64,000 bases of DNA from Caryophanales bacterium UBA5026 (GCA_002416285.1 DICM01000002.1:4325-68324); one strand, 5' to 3'. Positions 17,476 through 27,034 are shown, numbered from the stretch's first letter. Program-made: numbers and translations. The notes: generated from the sequence alone by a model not told the origin.

Positions 17476-19130
17476 AATTTGTAGTAGAAAAATCCCATTA
17501 TTTAATCTTTTCCATATCAGCTATTATAGTTGGATTTCTGGCCATTATTGGTAATGTCTTTCTATTTCGTAATTTAGTTTTTTTATTACTATTTTTAATG
17601 TGTTTAGTAACATTGAAAGATCTTATTTCTGTATTAATCAAAAAACAGAAAAGAAAAGAACAGAACATATCCTTTGCGAATGCTTTCGTCAATTTTTTAT
17701 TTGTATTAGTATTATTATATTTTAAAAACTTATCGTTAGCGATTGGTCCATTAGTTTTTGCTAGCTACCTCATATTTAACGCCTGTGTCAAAATGTGTAG
17801 TTACATATTACTCTGTATTAATCGTATCAAGGGTAGAAGTAGGACCTTAATTGTCACTTTAATCTTATTTGGATTAGGAGTAACCTTTTTATTTTCTCCT
17901 CTTTTTCATCTAAGAGAGATATTATATTTATTAGGATGTTATTCCATCTTACTTGGTATTACTTATTTTTTAGACTTTATGGACGTATTCAAACCAGATC
18001 GAAAAAGAATATTTGATAAAAGAATACGAGTGACTTTGCCAGTATTTATCGATGCTTTTATCCCATTTCATATTATGAAGAAGATTGATAAAACGGTAGA
18101 ACAAGAAAAAAAACTACCAGTATTAATTGAGAAAAGGGATGAAAGTCCAACGGATTTGGAAATATTTATTCACGTTGCAGAAGATGGAAACGGAAAATTT
18201 GGTCATGCTGATTTCTATTTTGAGGGAACTTTATATTCTTATGGTGCCTATGATAAAGAGGAACGAATATTTCATAATGGAATTGGGAGAGGAACTTTGT
18301 TTTTAACCAATCGTGAAAAATATCTAAATTTCTGTATTGATTATAGTAAAAAGACAATTTTTAGTTTTGGGCTTCGTTTAACAGAGGAACAAAAGCAGAT
18401 CGTCCGTGATCGTATTGAAGAAATTAAACAGAATATTGAAGAATCACCATGGCTTCCTCCAGTTATGGAAGCAGAAAAACGGGGAGAAGATTTAGAGCCC
18501 TATAAAGATTATGCAAGTATGCTTTATAAAGCAACAAAAATGAAAATCTATAAATTTAAAAGTGGAAAATATAAAACCTTCTTTATTTTAGGAACCAATT
18601 GTGTTTCCCTATTAAACTCTATTATAGGAAAATCAGGAATTGATATCTTTAAAATGTATGGTATTTTAACACCAGGTGCATATTATGAATATTTGAATAA
18701 TGAATTTAAAAAGAAAAATAGTATTGTCATATCAAAAACAACTTATAATGAATTTCATAGACCAGGAAAGGAGAGTCTTATGCTTTTTATTGAATATCCA
18801 AAATGTAGTACATGTATGAAAGCAAAAAAATGGCTTTTAGAAAACGAGATTAAATTTATTGATCGACACATTGTCGAAGAGACCCCAACGAAGGAGGAAA
18901 TTACCCAGTGGTATCAAAAAAGCGGCTATCCATTAAAAAGATTTTTTAATACTAGCGGTAACGTTTATAAAGAATTAAATTTAAAAGATAAATTTGAAGA
19001 ATTAACAGACGAAGAAAAAATAGCATTGTTAAGTCAAAATGGGATGCTGTTAAAAAGACCTATTTTGGTAACAAACAATCAGATTCTATTAGGATTTAAG
19101 GAAAGTGAATGGGAGAAAATAAAAAAATAA
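17472..19130 (+). CDS. Three-part fusion: membrane domain, papain-like domain, ArsC/Spx-like domain
   Basis: 552 residues. Residues 1-175 hold five to six membrane helices resembling HdeD/DUF308 proteins. Residues about 225-430 look like a papain-like (NlpC/P60 or DUF4105-type) domain: GKFGHADFYF with His245 and GTNCVSLLNS with Cys377 are candidate catalytic residues, His before Cys as in permuted forms. Residues 437-552 form a complete ArsC/Spx-family thioredoxin-fold protein (LFIEYPKCSTCMKAK, RPILV near the end). Met437 (ATG 18780) has a perfect AAAGGAG six bases upstream, so the last part may also be made alone. ATG 17472 overlaps the nitroreductase stop. Confidence 0.8.
   Translation: MKFVVEKSHYLIFSISAIIVGFLAIIGNVFLFRNLVFLLLFLMCLVTLKDLISVLIKKQKRKEQNISFANAFVNFLFVLVLLYFKNLSLAIGPLVFASYLIFNACVKMCSYILLCINRIKGRSRTLIVTLILFGLGVTFLFSPLFHLREILYLLGCYSILLGITYFLDFMDVFKPDRKRIFDKRIRVTLPVFIDAFIPFHIMKKIDKTVEQEKKLPVLIEKRDESPTDLEIFIHVAEDGNGKFGHADFYFEGTLYSYGAYDKEERIFHNGIGRGTLFLTNREKYLNFCIDYSKKTIFSFGLRLTEEQKQIVRDRIEEIKQNIEESPWLPPVMEAEKRGEDLEPYKDYASMLYKATKMKIYKFKSGKYKTFFILGTNCVSLLNSIIGKSGIDIFKMYGILTPGAYYEYLNNEFKKKNSIVISKTTYNEFHRPGKESLMLFIEYPKCSTCMKAKKWLLENEIKFIDRHIVEETPTKEEITQWYQKSGYPLKRFFNTSGNVYKELNLKDKFEELTDEEKIALLSQNGMLLKRPILVTNNQILLGFKESEWEKIKK
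18767..18782 (+). promoter_or_regulatory. Internal ribosome-binding site and start codon
   Basis: AAAGGAG at 18767-18773, six-base spacer, ATG 18780-18782 in frame with the 552-residue gene, exactly where the 116-residue ArsC-like domain begins. Either a live internal start or the relic of two genes that fused by loss of a stop codon. Confidence 0.65.
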
Positions 19131-19132
19131 TA

Positions 19133-19160
19133 TTGTGCTTTTTTTCAAATATGATATAAT
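19133..19160 (+). promoter_or_regulatory. Promoter of the T-box/pheST unit
   Basis: TTGTGC (19133-19138), spacer 16, TATAAT (19155-19160). Confidence 0.75.
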
Positions 19161-19169
19161 AAGGACATA

Positions 19170-19385
19170 TTCAAAAGCGAAGACAAAGAAGTAGTAATGA
19201 AATCTTTACAGTTTAGAAAGTTCGTGGTAGATGCAAACGAATCTGTAAACTTCATGAATTCATCTTTCGAGCTTTATATACCAAATATATAACGGTGACG
19301 CGTTTTAGTCTCGAGGTAAACAATGTTTACAAATTAAGGTGGTACCACGTAATCACGTCCTTATACGGATGTGATTTTTTTTGGA
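19170..19385 (+). ncRNA. T-box leader, phenylalanine type
   Basis: The conserved T-box AAGGTGGTACCACG is at 19336-19349 and is followed by a terminator with arms ATCACGTCC/GGATGTGAT and T run (19352-19385). A long stem I region with AGTAGTAATG- and GGTGACGCG-type conserved pieces lies upstream, ending near 19320. The downstream pheST genes and TTC triplets in the expected specifier region (in AAACTTCATG at about 19248-19257) point to tRNA-Phe. Uncharged tRNA-Phe would favour the antiterminator and let transcription into the hydrolase, pheS and pheT proceed. Confidence 0.93.
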
Positions 19386-19393
19386 GGTAATTT

Positions 19394-20077
19394 ATGAAAG
19401 CAGTCTTATTTATTCATGGCTTTATGGCAAAAGAGGAGGACAATCGTTACTTTTTCGACCAACTTGGACCTAATATTAAACTATACTATTTTCAATTACC
19501 AGGTCATGATGGAACCTATCCAAAATTAAATTATCAAGATTGGATAGAGAAAGCAGAAGAGGAATTGAAACTAGTGTTAAAGGAGTATCCTAAAGTAACA
19601 CTTGTCGGTCATAGTATGGGTGGAGTAATCGCAAGTTACTTAGCTGCTAAATATTCACAAGTTGAAAGACTAGTTCTTCTAGCTCCAGCCTTCTATTATG
19701 GAAATATCAAAGAATGGGTTGTTTCTGGAGTTCATAGGCATGAGGAACAAGAAGACTTAATTATTCCTAAATATCATGAAAAACTAAGCACTTATCCAAA
19801 ACATTACTTTTTAGAATTTCTAAGATTATTAAAAAAACTAAGACCTTATATTCAAAAAGTAAAGTGTCCCACTTTAATATTACATGGAACGAGAGATCAC
19901 ATCATTTCTTTAAAGGCGAGCAGATATGCTTATCAATCTTTAAAAGGTGAGAAATATTTAACTCTTTTGCCAAATGTTCGTCATCGTATTTTGGAAAGTT
20001 CAAATAAGCGACTTGTTGCGAGTTATATTGAATCATATATTTTAGATGAAAATTTTATTTATAAGAAAGTATTATAA
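19394..20077 (+). CDS. Alpha/beta hydrolase (esterase/monoacylglycerol lipase-like)
   Basis: 227 residues. [15 protein letters not shown] carries the oxyanion [18 protein letters not shown] has the nucleophile elbow [20 protein letters not shown] carries the acid Asp, and NVRHRI the catalytic His. Length and motifs fit carboxylesterases and monoacylglycerol lipases. It sits between the Phe T-box terminator and pheS, 11 bases from pheS, with no other promoter visible, so it should respond to phenylalanine starvation along with pheST. Substrate unknown. RBS GGAGGT at ATG 19394. Confidence 0.9.
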   Translation: MKAVLFIHGFMAKEEDNRYFFDQLGPNIKLYYFQLPGHDGTYPKLNYQDWIEKAEEELKLVLKEYPKVTLVGHSMGGVIASYLAAKYSQVERLVLLAPAFYYGNIKEWVVSGVHRHEEQEDLIIPKYHEKLSTYPKHYFLEFLRLLKKLRPYIQKVKCPTLILHGTRDHIISLKASRYAYQSLKGEKYLTLLPNVRHRILESSNKRLVASYIESYILDENFIYKKVL

Positions 20078-20088
20078 GGAGGATTTAT

Positions 20089-21123
20089 ATGAAAGAATTA
20101 AAAGAACAAATTTTAGAATCATTAAATAACTGTAAAACAGTGAAGGATTTAAATGATTTAAGAGTAACCTATTTAGGAAAAAAAGGACCAATTTCTGAAT
20201 TATCAATGAAGATGAAGGATTTATCTGTAGAAGAAAAAAAGGAATATGGAAAAGCTTTAAACGAATTAAAAGAAGAGGTAACAACAGCGATTGAAGTAAA
20301 GAGAGAATTATTAGAAACTGCTGAATTAGAAAAGAAACTAATTGAAGAAAAAATCGATATTACGTTACCGGGAACAACTCTAACAGTGGGAGGTAAGCAT
20401 CCCATTTCTATGGTAGTAGAGGAGATTGAAGAATTCTTTATCTCCATGGGATATGATGTAGTAGAGGGACCTGAAATCGAACAGGATCTATATAATTTTG
20501 AAAAATTAAACTTACCAAAGGGACATCCTGCTCGAGATGCTCAAGATAGTTTCTATATCAATGAAGAGAGACTGCTTCGCACACAAACATCACCAGTTCA
20601 AGCAAGAACGATGGATGCGAATACAGAAAAAACTCCTATTCGCGTTATTTGTCCAGGTAAAGTTTGGAGACGTGATGATGATGCTACGCATTCTCATCAA
20701 TTTACACAAATTGAAGGTCTAGTAGTAGGAGAAAATATTTCTTTATCTGATTTAAAAGGAACACTAGATGCATTTTGTAAGCACTTATTTGGAGAAGAGA
20801 GAGAGATTCGTCTAAGACCAAGTTACTTCCCATTTACAGAGCCAAGTTTAGAAGCTGATGTTAGTTGTTTTAAATGTGGTGGAGTAGGATGCTCTCTATG
20901 TAAAGGAACTGGTTGGATCGAGATTTTAGGTTCAGGTATGGTTCATCCAAATGTGCTACGAAACTGTGGATATGATCCAGAAAAATATACTGGGTTTGCT
21001 TTTGGTATAGGACCAGAGCGAGTAGCGATGTTAAAGTATGGAATTAACGATATTCGTAATTTTTACACAAATGATTTACGATTCTTAAAAGAGTTTAATC
21101 GAATTGAAGGGAGTGATAAATAG
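20089..21123 (+). CDS. pheS: Phenylalanyl-tRNA synthetase alpha subunit
   Basis: 344 residues, usual length. N-terminal coiled-coil region, then class II catalytic domain: [51 protein letters not shown] (motif 2 region), [13 protein letters not shown], a Cys cluster [26 protein letters not shown] and the final [18 protein letters not shown] (motif 3). It forms an alpha2beta2 enzyme with PheT to charge tRNA-Phe. RBS AAGGAGG before ATG 20089. Confidence 0.98.
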   Translation: MKELKEQILESLNNCKTVKDLNDLRVTYLGKKGPISELSMKMKDLSVEEKKEYGKALNELKEEVTTAIEVKRELLETAELEKKLIEEKIDITLPGTTLTVGGKHPISMVVEEIEEFFISMGYDVVEGPEIEQDLYNFEKLNLPKGHPARDAQDSFYINEERLLRTQTSPVQARTMDANTEKTPIRVICPGKVWRRDDDATHSHQFTQIEGLVVGENISLSDLKGTLDAFCKHLFGEEREIRLRPSYFPFTEPSLEADVSCFKCGGVGCSLCKGTGWIEILGSGMVHPNVLRNCGYDPEKYTGFAFGIGPERVAMLKYGINDIRNFYTNDLRFLKEFNRIEGSDK

Positions 21124-23504
21124 TGAAACTAAGTAAACATTTTTTATCGGACTCATTGGATCTAACTGGAATTCAATTTTCAGATTTAGCCAATCGAATG
21201 GTTTTCACTGGAAATGAATTTGACAGTATTGATAAAATCTGCGAGGCAACAGGGTTAAAAATAGGATATGTAGAGGAATGTACTAGTCATCCTGAATCTG
21301 ATCATTTACACATTTGTAAAGTTAATTTAGGAAATGAAATTAAACAGATTATCTGTGGTGCTCCTAATGTTGCAGCCGATCAAAAAGTAATTGTCGCAAC
21401 GGTTGGGGCTACGCTTCCAGGAGGCATTACAATCAAACAAGCCTCTTTAGCTGGTATGGATTCTGAAGGAATGATTTGTTCCTTAGAAGAATTAGGAATT
21501 TCTACAAAGTATCTAAAGGAAGAAGATAAGAACGGGATCCATGTTCTACCAGAATATGCACCTATTGGAGAAGATGTATTAACATATTTAGGACTTGATG
21601 ACGAAGTAATTGATTTTGATTTAACTGCGGATCGTGGAGATTTATTAAGTGTTCTTGGAATGGCTTATGAGGCAGGGGCAATCTATAATCGTAGGGTAAT
21701 CTTACCAGATACTACGATTCATCCAATTAATGAAACAATGGATAATTATCAACTTGAAGTTAAATCAAGTGATTGCAATATCTACTTAGGACGCATTGTA
21801 AAAAATGTAACTATTACAGAAAGTCCAGAATGGTTGAAAAGTAGATTAATCGCATCAGGTATTCGTCCAATTAATAATGTTGTTGATATCAGTAATTATG
21901 TAATGCTCGAATTAGGTCAACCACTTCATTTCTTTGATGCTGATAAATTAGGACGTAAAATTATCGTTAGAGATGCTTGCGAGGGAGAAAAATTAGTAAC
22001 CCTCGATAAAATAGAAAGAACTCTAACAGAAAGTGATATTGTAATCGCAAATGATAAAGGGGCTGTTGCTCTTGCTGGTGTCATGGGTGGATACGAAACA
22101 GAGGTAACCGAAAACACTAAAAATATTTTTATTGAATCAGCTATTTTTGATTCTATTCGAGTTCGATTGACATCAAAAAAAGTTGTTCGTAGTGAAGCGA
22201 GTAATCGTTATGAAAAAGGAATTGATCCTAATCGTACGAAAATGGCTTTAGATCGTGCCTGCCATCTACTAGAAAAATATGCTGGTGGAGAAACTGTTAA
22301 TGGAACATTAACTCATGATATCAGTTCCAAAGAAGATAAAAAAATTGAATTAACCATGGAAAAAATTAATCAAGTATTAGGAATGTCACTAACCGAAGAG
22401 GAAGTAAAACACGTGTTAGATCGTTTAGGATTTACTTATGAAGGTGAAAACTCTTTAACTGTACTTGTACCAACAAGAAGACTTGATGTAAATATTAAAG
22501 AAGATCTTATAGCTGAAATTGGAAAAATTTATGGCTATAATCATGTGGTTGGTAAACTTCCAACATTATCTATGAAATCCGGAAAGAGATCAGTAAAAGG
22601 TGAAGTTGTTCGATCAATTATGACAAGACTACAAAGTTTAGGAATTCAAGAAGTTATTACTTACTCATTAGTAAGCGAACAAGAAATTGAATTATTCCAA
22701 CCAAGTAAAAAAAATCCAGTAATTTTAGCAAATCCACTTACAGAAGATCACAAAGTGATGAGAACATCATTAATTCCATCTCTTTTACAAACAGTAGAAT
22801 ACAATCGTTCACGTAATATCGAAGATATTAAACTATTTGAATGTGGTTCTGTTTATTCATTAGAAAGTGATGATTATAAGGAAGAACCAATGGTGGCGGG
22901 AGTACTTACAGGAACCTATTTAAGTACCAGTTGGAAAAATGATACTAAGACTGTAGATTTCTATCTATTAAAGGGGGTAATGGAAAATCTCCTCGATTAT
23001 TTAGGACTAACCAATCGTTATGAATTCGTGACAGAAGGATTTCCAAAAGAAATGCATCCAGGAAGAACTGCATCTATTATGATAGATCGTGAAATCATTG
23101 GATATTTCGGTCAAGTTCATCCAAGTATAAGTAAGAAAGAAACTTATGTCTTTGAATTTAGTTTGGAAAAGTTATTAAAGAAAAAGGTACGTCAAATTAA
23201 ATATAAGGAAATGTCTAAATATCCAAGTATTCATAAGGATTTAGCGTTTATTGTGTCAAAAGAAACAACATCAAAAGAAATCTCAGATATTCTTAAAAAA
23301 GTCGGTAGTAGACTTTTAACAGAACTTACTGTGTTTGATGTTTATGTAGGAGAAAACGTTGGTGAAAATGAGAAATCTTTAGCATTCTCTTTGACATTCC
23401 AAGATCCAAATAAAACATTGACTGATGAAGAAGTAACAGCTATTTTTAATCGAATGATTGAGACGGTTACGACTAAATTAAATGCGACTTTAAGAGATAA
23501 GTAG
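21123..23504 (+). CDS. pheT: Phenylalanyl-tRNA synthetase beta subunit
   Basis: 793 residues, full length. Order of parts: N-terminal segment, tRNA-binding EMAP/OB domain (about 39-150, with HICKVNLGN and IICGAPNV), B3/B4 editing domain (DLTADRGDLLSVLGMAYE, NNVVDISNYVMLELGQPLHFFD), B5 helix-turn-helix and a C-terminal FDX-ACB (YPSIHKDLAFIV to FQDPNKTLTDEEV). GTG start at 21123 overlaps the pheS stop by 1 bp. Confidence 0.98.
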   Translation: MKLSKHFLSDSLDLTGIQFSDLANRMVFTGNEFDSIDKICEATGLKIGYVEECTSHPESDHLHICKVNLGNEIKQIICGAPNVAADQKVIVATVGATLPGGITIKQASLAGMDSEGMICSLEELGISTKYLKEEDKNGIHVLPEYAPIGEDVLTYLGLDDEVIDFDLTADRGDLLSVLGMAYEAGAIYNRRVILPDTTIHPINETMDNYQLEVKSSDCNIYLGRIVKNVTITESPEWLKSRLIASGIRPINNVVDISNYVMLELGQPLHFFDADKLGRKIIVRDACEGEKLVTLDKIERTLTESDIVIANDKGAVALAGVMGGYETEVTENTKNIFIESAIFDSIRVRLTSKKVVRSEASNRYEKGIDPNRTKMALDRACHLLEKYAGGETVNGTLTHDISSKEDKKIELTMEKINQVLGMSLTEEEVKHVLDRLGFTYEGENSLTVLVPTRRLDVNIKEDLIAEIGKIYGYNHVVGKLPTLSMKSGKRSVKGEVVRSIMTRLQSLGIQEVITYSLVSEQEIELFQPSKKNPVILANPLTEDHKVMRTSLIPSLLQTVEYNRSRNIEDIKLFECGSVYSLESDDYKEEPMVAGVLTGTYLSTSWKNDTKTVDFYLLKGVMENLLDYLGLTNRYEFVTEGFPKEMHPGRTASIMIDREIIGYFGQVHPSISKKETYVFEFSLEKLLKKKVRQIKYKEMSKYPSIHKDLAFIVSKETTSKEISDILKKVGSRLLTELTVFDVYVGENVGENEKSLAFSLTFQDPNKTLTDEEVTAIFNRMIETVTTKLNATLRDK

Positions 23505-23558
23505 AAGAGATTCTGCTTCTTTTCTTCCTTTTTTATAAGAAATAGTTATACTATATAC

Positions 23559-23587
23559 TTGTTAAGCGTGTAAAGAATGATTATAAT
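23559..23587 (+). promoter_or_regulatory. Promoter of ATP-grasp-like gene
   Basis: TTGTTA (23559-23564), spacer 17, TATAAT (23582-23587). Confidence 0.75.
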
Positions 23588-23632
23588 AAAAAGACAATTG
23601 TGGAAAATAAAAAGATTACGAGGAGGAAGATT

Positions 23633-24736
23633 ATGTATTATTGTTTTAGCTATACAGTCGAACAATTGAAAGAAGGAAAAAAGCAGCAGTTTCCTATGCT
23701 GTTGCAAGATAGTCTGCGTGCCATTGAAGAAAATAAATATTTATATTTTAATTCTAATACCAATCAATTTTATGATGATAAGGGAAAGTCAATTTCAATT
23801 GAAGAAAAGCAAATTCAACCTATTGGCAGTGTTAAACAAGTCGAACAAATGACTATGGCAATTGAAAGAATAGGTGGTAGCACTACAACAAAAATCGAGG
23901 ATCGTAATAAAATACAAACATGGTATGAGTATTATACGCCTCATCGTTTTTTCATTTCACTAAAAGGAAATCAAATAAAATCTTTGCCGATGGTGGAATA
24001 TCTGTGCAGACATATAAATGAAGGTAGTGTCTTTATTAAGACTAAGAAAAAAGACTTTAATGGATTTGTTCCAATATATGATTTGATTAATGAAGATAGT
24101 TATTTTAGAAAGGCCTTGGAGTACCATATGGAAGAAGACTTTCTTATAAGCGAGATTGTTGCCATTGATGAAGATAGTATGGGTAAAAAAGAATATCGTG
24201 TTGTTGTAAAAAATGGAGAAGTTATGAATATCTCAAGAATTACAAAATTAAATTATCACAGAATTGAATCTAGCGTATATAATTTCGCAAAGAGTCTTGT
24301 TCAACAATTACCAGATACATTTCCAAAAAATTATGTAGTTGATTTGTTTCAATATCATAATGGAATAGTGGATGTAGTTGAATTTAATTCTTTTGGATCT
24401 TCTGCTAAGTATCTATATAATTCTATTTTTACAAAATCAAAAGATATGTTACACACTAATGTTGTTACATCGATTCCAAAAGAACGAAGAAGAGAATCAC
24501 TTGGTTTTAATAATCAAGAGTATTTTGAATCAAGCCTTACTATGAGTGAAGGAAGTTTTTCAAAAGATATAACAGAAATTGAAAAATACGGTAAAAGAAT
24601 AGATGGTTATGTCTCAGTACATTGTCATAGTGGAGAATTATTTAATTTGTTTGATATTGATGATATAACTATGATTGAATCACTTGATTATAAAAGTGAA
24701 ATTGTAGCTGAAAAGCAAAAACAATATTTAAAATAA
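23633..24736 (+). CDS. ATP-grasp-like protein (DUF4343-type), function unknown
   Basis: 367 residues, soluble. The C-terminal half has the layout of ATP-grasp ligases: KKEYRVVVKNGEVMNISR (about 185-202, ligand-side strand pair) and VVDLFQYHNGIVDVVEFNSFGSS (about 235-257), where the D and E-x-N pattern would bind Mg-ATP. The N-terminal part (SLKGNQIKSLPMVEYL, VFIKTKKKDFNGF) fits the phosphate-holding lysine strand. Such proteins join acids to amines, but no partner gene is next to it. I prefer ATG 23633 (GAGGAGG upstream) over GTG 23600. Monocistronic: own promoter, strong terminator after. Confidence 0.6.
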   Translation: MYYCFSYTVEQLKEGKKQQFPMLLQDSLRAIEENKYLYFNSNTNQFYDDKGKSISIEEKQIQPIGSVKQVEQMTMAIERIGGSTTTKIEDRNKIQTWYEYYTPHRFFISLKGNQIKSLPMVEYLCRHINEGSVFIKTKKKDFNGFVPIYDLINEDSYFRKALEYHMEEDFLISEIVAIDEDSMGKKEYRVVVKNGEVMNISRITKLNYHRIESSVYNFAKSLVQQLPDTFPKNYVVDLFQYHNGIVDVVEFNSFGSSAKYLYNSIFTKSKDMLHTNVVTSIPKERRRESLGFNNQEYFESSLTMSEGSFSKDITEIEKYGKRIDGYVSVHCHSGELFNLFDIDDITMIESLDYKSEIVAEKQKQYLK

Positions 24737-24771
24737 AAAATAAAATAGTAAAAAATATTAGAAGAGTCACT

Positions 24772-24810
24772 AAAAAAGTTATGAAATTATTATAATTTCA
24801 TAACTTTTTT
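24772..24810. terminator. Strong bidirectional terminator
   Basis: Near-perfect inverted repeat, arms AAAAAAGTTATGAAATTA and TAATTTCATAACTTTTTT, T-rich on both strands. Confidence 0.85.
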
Positions 24811-25210
24811 AAATATATTTTAAAATCAACTTATACTTCCAAATTAGTATATGAATTTTTAATTACTATTTTTCCATATTGCTTGTTTTTATTAGATTTC
24901 TATAAGAAAGATTATTAGTAGTATAAATTCTACTTTTTTCTTGCCTTTTTGATTAAAAATAATTATAGTATAACTTCATCAATTTGAAAAAAATATTGAT
25001 GTTGAATTATTAATAGTAAAAGAAAAGGAACTGTATGAGTTCTTGAAGCAGTGTTATGTTGCTATTTCAAAATTAGAGGGTATGTTAGAACAAAAAAATA
25101 AAGAAAAAATTATCAGCTTATATAATTTTTTACACAAAATTTTATTAAAATATTGTTTTAATAAAAAATGATAAATAAAAACCGTTGTTCTCAACGGTTT
25201 ATTTGTTAAT
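24811..25210. other. Mostly non-coding stretch with a start-less open frame
   Basis: About 400 bases. From 24974 to the TGA at 25169-25171 a 65-codon frame on the plus strand looks coding (ending LLKYCFNKK, with a helical VKEKELYEFLKQCYVAISKL segment) but has no ATG/GTG/TTG with a ribosome site at its start. It is probably a gene remnant. The hairpin AAACCGTTG/CAACGGTTT (about 25178-25203) belongs to tRNA-Leu on the other strand. Nothing else is seen. Confidence 0.4.
25178..25203 (-). terminator. Terminator of tRNA-Leu
   Basis: Inverted repeat AAACCGTTG/CAACGGTTT with T5 on the minus strand, seven bases past the tRNA CCA end. Confidence 0.7.
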
Positions 25211-25296
25211 TGGTGCGAAAGATGGGACTTGAACCCACACAGACGAATGTCCACAAGCACCTCAAGCTTGCGTGTCTACCATTCCACCACCTTCGC
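25211..25296 (-). tRNA. tRNA-Leu (GAG)
   Basis: Minus strand, 86 nt with a long variable arm (class II). Acceptor GCGAAGG/CTTTCGC (one G-T pair), anticodon stem GCAAG/CTTGT-type around loop CTTGAGG, anticodon GAG, T arm TGTGG-type with GTTCAAGTC, encoded CCA. Confidence 0.94.
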
Positions 25297-25332
25297 ATAT
25301 AAAAATTATACCATAAAATAATTAAATGGTAT

Positions 25333-25572
25333 CTATTTTTCTACAACTTCTAGATTTCCTCCATATTTAATATCATATTCATCCAAAAACTCATAAAATG
25401 CTTCTTTATCAATATTCGTTATTTGCTTTAAATCAATAACGATATCTTCAACACTATATTCATTTATAATATAATATATTTTTCGTTTCAAAGTTAAAAT
25501 TTGCTTCTTTAAAAGCATCCCTTCAACTGTAATAAAAAGAGTATTTTTACTGTAAATAATTTCTGTCTTCAT
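25333..25572 (-). CDS. Small STAS-like protein
   Basis: 79 residues on the minus strand. The pattern EIIYSKNTLFITVEGMLL, then EDIVIDLKQITNIDKEAFYEFLDEY and GGNLEVV follows the beta-beta-alpha-beta core of STAS domains (SpoIIAA-type anti-anti-sigma factors). The usual phosphorylated D-S pair is D-K here, so phospho-switching as in SpoIIAA is unlikely. GGAGGGG precedes ATG 25572. Divergent from the MurT-like gene, no kinase partner next to it. Confidence 0.5.
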   Translation of the reverse strand: MKTEIIYSKNTLFITVEGMLLKKQILTLKRKIYYIINEYSVEDIVIDLKQITNIDKEAFYEFLDEYDIKYGGNLEVVEK

Positions 25573-25696
25573 ACAACCCCTCCGATGATACTATAACACA
25601 TACCGATATGCCGTACGTCCTTTTCGACAAAACTAGAATATTTTTTATATACAAAAAGAAAATATGCTATAATGAATTATAAAGGAATGTGGTAGT

Positions 25697-27034
25697 ATGA
25701 AAAAAGTAGTCGCAATAATACTAGGGAAACTAATCTTATTTGCCGGGAAAGTCTTAAAGAGAGGAAGTTCTCTTCCTGGGGTAATTGCTTTAAAAATTGA
25801 TAGAAGGTTACTCACAAAATTCAAGCTTCCAAAAATAGTCATTGCTGTAACTGGAAGTAGTGGAAAAGGTAGTACTTCCTCAACGATTGCAAAATTATTT
25901 AAGGAACAAGGATATCAAGTTGTACATAATAAAGGAGGTGCCAATTTAACACCTGGTATTATTACTTTATTATTAGAACATTCAACTTTAGGAGGGCAAG
26001 TTAAAGGCGATATTTTAATCTATGAAATAGATGAACGTTATACAAAATTTGTCTTTCCTTATATTAAACCCGGATATGTAGTGATTTCCAATATTACCCG
26101 AGATCAACCACCGAGACAGGGACACTTCGATTTAGTATTTAACGAAATTGAAAAAGCCATCACTCCTGATATGCATTTGATTTTAAATGGTGACGATCCA
26201 TATTTGAGAAAATTCACAATCGGTAAAAGCAACTCAGTGACTTATTACGGAATTGAAAAGAATGTTTATTCTTATACGGAAAATCAGTTTCAAAATTTAA
26301 ATATCAATTATTGTCCAGAGTGTGGTTCTAAATTAAAATATCACTATTATCATTTCGAAAATTTAGGAGATTATTACTGTGAGAGATGCTCGTTTCATAA
26401 ACCGAATGAAGAATACAGAGTAACAAATTTAAATTATGAAAAACATGAGATGACAATTAATGATAGTTATAAAGTAAAAATTCCATATGATGTCTTATAT
26501 TGCGTATATAATACTTTATCTGCTTTTGCAACCGCATCACTACTTGGATTAAACCAAATAAAAGTGACGGAAACACTTTCTAAATTAGGTAGTAATCAAA
26601 AGAATTTCGATGCTTTTGAATATAAGACTCGAATCATTCATATCCTTAATAATAAGAATGAGAATAGTTCTACTTTCAATCAATCCATTCTTTATGTAAA
26701 TCGTTTTAAAGAACCAAAAGTGGTGGTAATCGGTTGGAAAGAGATAAGTAGAAGATACAATTTTGATGATCTATCTTGGCTGTATGATATTGATTTCGAA
26801 ATATTAAAAAATCAAGAAGTAAATCAATTTGTCTGTGTTGGAATGCATCGATATGATATTGCTACAAGATTAAAATATGCGGGAATAAAAGAAGATAAAA
26901 TTGCTGTCTTTGACAATCTGAAAGAAAGTGCGACCTATATTAAACATAAAACAGAAGGAAACATCTATGCAATTTTAAACTTTGATTATGTAGAACCATT
27001 TAAAGAAGTTATGAAAGAGGAGGAATCAGCTTGA
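25697..27034 (+). CDS. MurT-like Mur ligase (DUF1727 C-terminal), divergent
   Basis: 445 residues, collinear with MurT, the ligase half of lipid II isoglutaminyl synthase. N-terminal helix region, Mur ligase core with P-loop TGSSGKGSTS (52-61; MurT normally has G-T-N-G-K-T-T), HNKGGANL, EIDE, then NITRDQPPRQGHFD (132-145) where MurT has R-D-Q-x-D-R-x-G-E. A Cys4 zinc ribbon (Cys206, 209, 228, 231) typical of MurT is intact. The C-terminal FDDLSWLYDIDFE matches the MurT segment with the Asp that completes the GatD triad, but the K-N-P-A-G motif is missing. Next gene overlaps by 4 bp. MurT proper, or a paralogue with another substrate. Confidence 0.82.
   Translation: MKKVVAIILGKLILFAGKVLKRGSSLPGVIALKIDRRLLTKFKLPKIVIAVTGSSGKGSTSSTIAKLFKEQGYQVVHNKGGANLTPGIITLLLEHSTLGGQVKGDILIYEIDERYTKFVFPYIKPGYVVISNITRDQPPRQGHFDLVFNEIEKAITPDMHLILNGDDPYLRKFTIGKSNSVTYYGIEKNVYSYTENQFQNLNINYCPECGSKLKYHYYHFENLGDYYCERCSFHKPNEEYRVTNLNYEKHEMTINDSYKVKIPYDVLYCVYNTLSAFATASLLGLNQIKVTETLSKLGSNQKNFDAFEYKTRIIHILNNKNENSSTFNQSILYVNRFKEPKVVVIGWKEISRRYNFDDLSWLYDIDFEILKNQEVNQFVCVGMHRYDIATRLKYAGIKEDKIAVFDNLKESATYIKHKTEGNIYAILNFDYVEPFKEVMKEEESA

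Noticed and set aside
20169..20447. Minus-strand open frame in pheS
   Set aside because: No ribosome site; explained by codon use of pheS on the other strand.
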